A DNA stretch of 13,778 nucleotides. It comes from Candidatus Treponema excrementipullorum. Lineage in GTDB: Bacteria; Spirochaetota; Spirochaetia; Treponematales; Treponemataceae. The stretch is taken from the NCBI GenBank assembly GCA_018883625.1, contig JAHLFV010000010.1:1-13778 (forward strand), in the 5' to 3' direction. The notes under the pieces were generated by a model. It was given only the letters and a program-made list of their open reading frames with translations. It ran no database searches and was not told the DNA's origin. A program made the translations under genes and the position numbers. Within the stretch, counting starts at the first letter, position 1. Every line of letters starts with the position of its first letter. Shown piece by piece: positions 13,628 to 13,778 of the stretch.

Positions 13628-13656
13628 AGTATATATAAAAAAAAATGCAAATGCAA
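13628..13656 (-). promoter_or_regulatory. Promoter of purB, predicting a leaderless mRNA
   Basis: The minus strand reads TTGCAT (13651-13656), 17 bases rich in T, TATACT (13628-13633), and the ATG follows after six bases (GGGGAT). The GGGG is too close to the ATG for a normal Shine-Dalgarno site. Confidence 0.55.
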
Positions 13657-13692
13657 CAAAGGAAAAGATAAAAGAAGAAAATACCTTATTGC

Positions 13693-13725
13693 AAAAAAAC
13701 AGTCCCCGATTTTTACGGGGACTGT
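13693..13725 (-). terminator. Intrinsic terminator of a gene beyond the right end
   Basis: ACAGTCCCCG (13699-13708) and CGGGGACTGT (13716-13725) form a perfect 10-pair stem around ATTTTTA. On the minus strand seven Ts follow (13693-13699). It ends a minus-strand gene that would lie to the right and is not in the sequence, and it separates that gene from purB. Confidence 0.88.
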
Positions 13726-13732
13726 CCAATAT

Positions 13733-13778
13733 CTGTCTCTTATACACATCTGACGCTGCCGACGACTTGGCAATGTGT
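13733..13778. other. Sequencing adapter (Nextera), not genomic
   Basis: Bases 13733-13751 are the Nextera mosaic-end read-through CTGTCTCTTATACACATCT. Bases 13752-13765, GACGCTGCCGACGA, are the next part of the i5-side adapter. The remaining 13 bases would be an index and the start of the flow-cell sequence. The contig end is an untrimmed read end. Confidence 0.97.

Noticed and set aside
13582..13773. Minus-strand frame beginning MPSRRQRQ at the right end
   Set aside because: Its N-terminus is translated adapter sequence, and the rest lies in the purB promoter and terminator region.

Overview
The window looks like a fragment of a spirochaete chromosome, most probably a Treponema from an oral or gut habitat. 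This is an inference from the proteins: a very short omega subunit with an EITCAASRRA core, a YihY membrane protein fused to a cyclic-nucleotide-binding-like domain, a 600-residue pyruvate kinase and large surface lipoproteins. No rRNA, tRNA, CRISPR array, phage gene or transposase was seen. The last 46 bases are not genomic: they match the Illumina Nextera transposase adapter, so the true sequence ends at about 13732.

Layout. Bases 1-93 hold the first 31 codons of a lipoprotein (minus strand) that runs off the left edge. Bases 94-841 hold no convincing protein gene. Inside this gap, 387-706 is a dense chain of perfect or near-perfect hairpins with an extended -10 promoter in front and an intrinsic terminator behind, which makes it the best candidate here for an undescribed small RNA. 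Next comes a 1128-residue lipoprotein built of two right-handed beta-helix blocks (842-4228, minus). Its lipobox region resembles that of the partial gene at 1-93, so the two are probably tandem paralogues flanking the structured element.

The rest is mainly housekeeping. rpoZ and miaA form a two-gene minus-strand operon. pyk diverges from it and converges on a PhnP-like metallo-beta-lactamase-fold hydrolase. That hydrolase diverges from the YihY/cNBD fusion, which converges on an RluA-type pseudouridine synthase. An exported transglutaminase-like protein follows and converges on purB. Every gene is thus alone or in a pair, with hairpins or short inverted repeats in most convergent gaps.

Across the housekeeping genes, four (pyk, the PhnP-like gene, the rluA-type gene and purB) share one arrangement: a -35 box, exactly 17 bases, a -10 box, then only 6 or 7 bases before the start codon, with no usable Shine-Dalgarno site. 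This predicts leaderless mRNAs. The lipoproteins, rpoZ and the transglutaminase-like gene instead have clear Shine-Dalgarno sites, so two modes of translation start seem to coexist.
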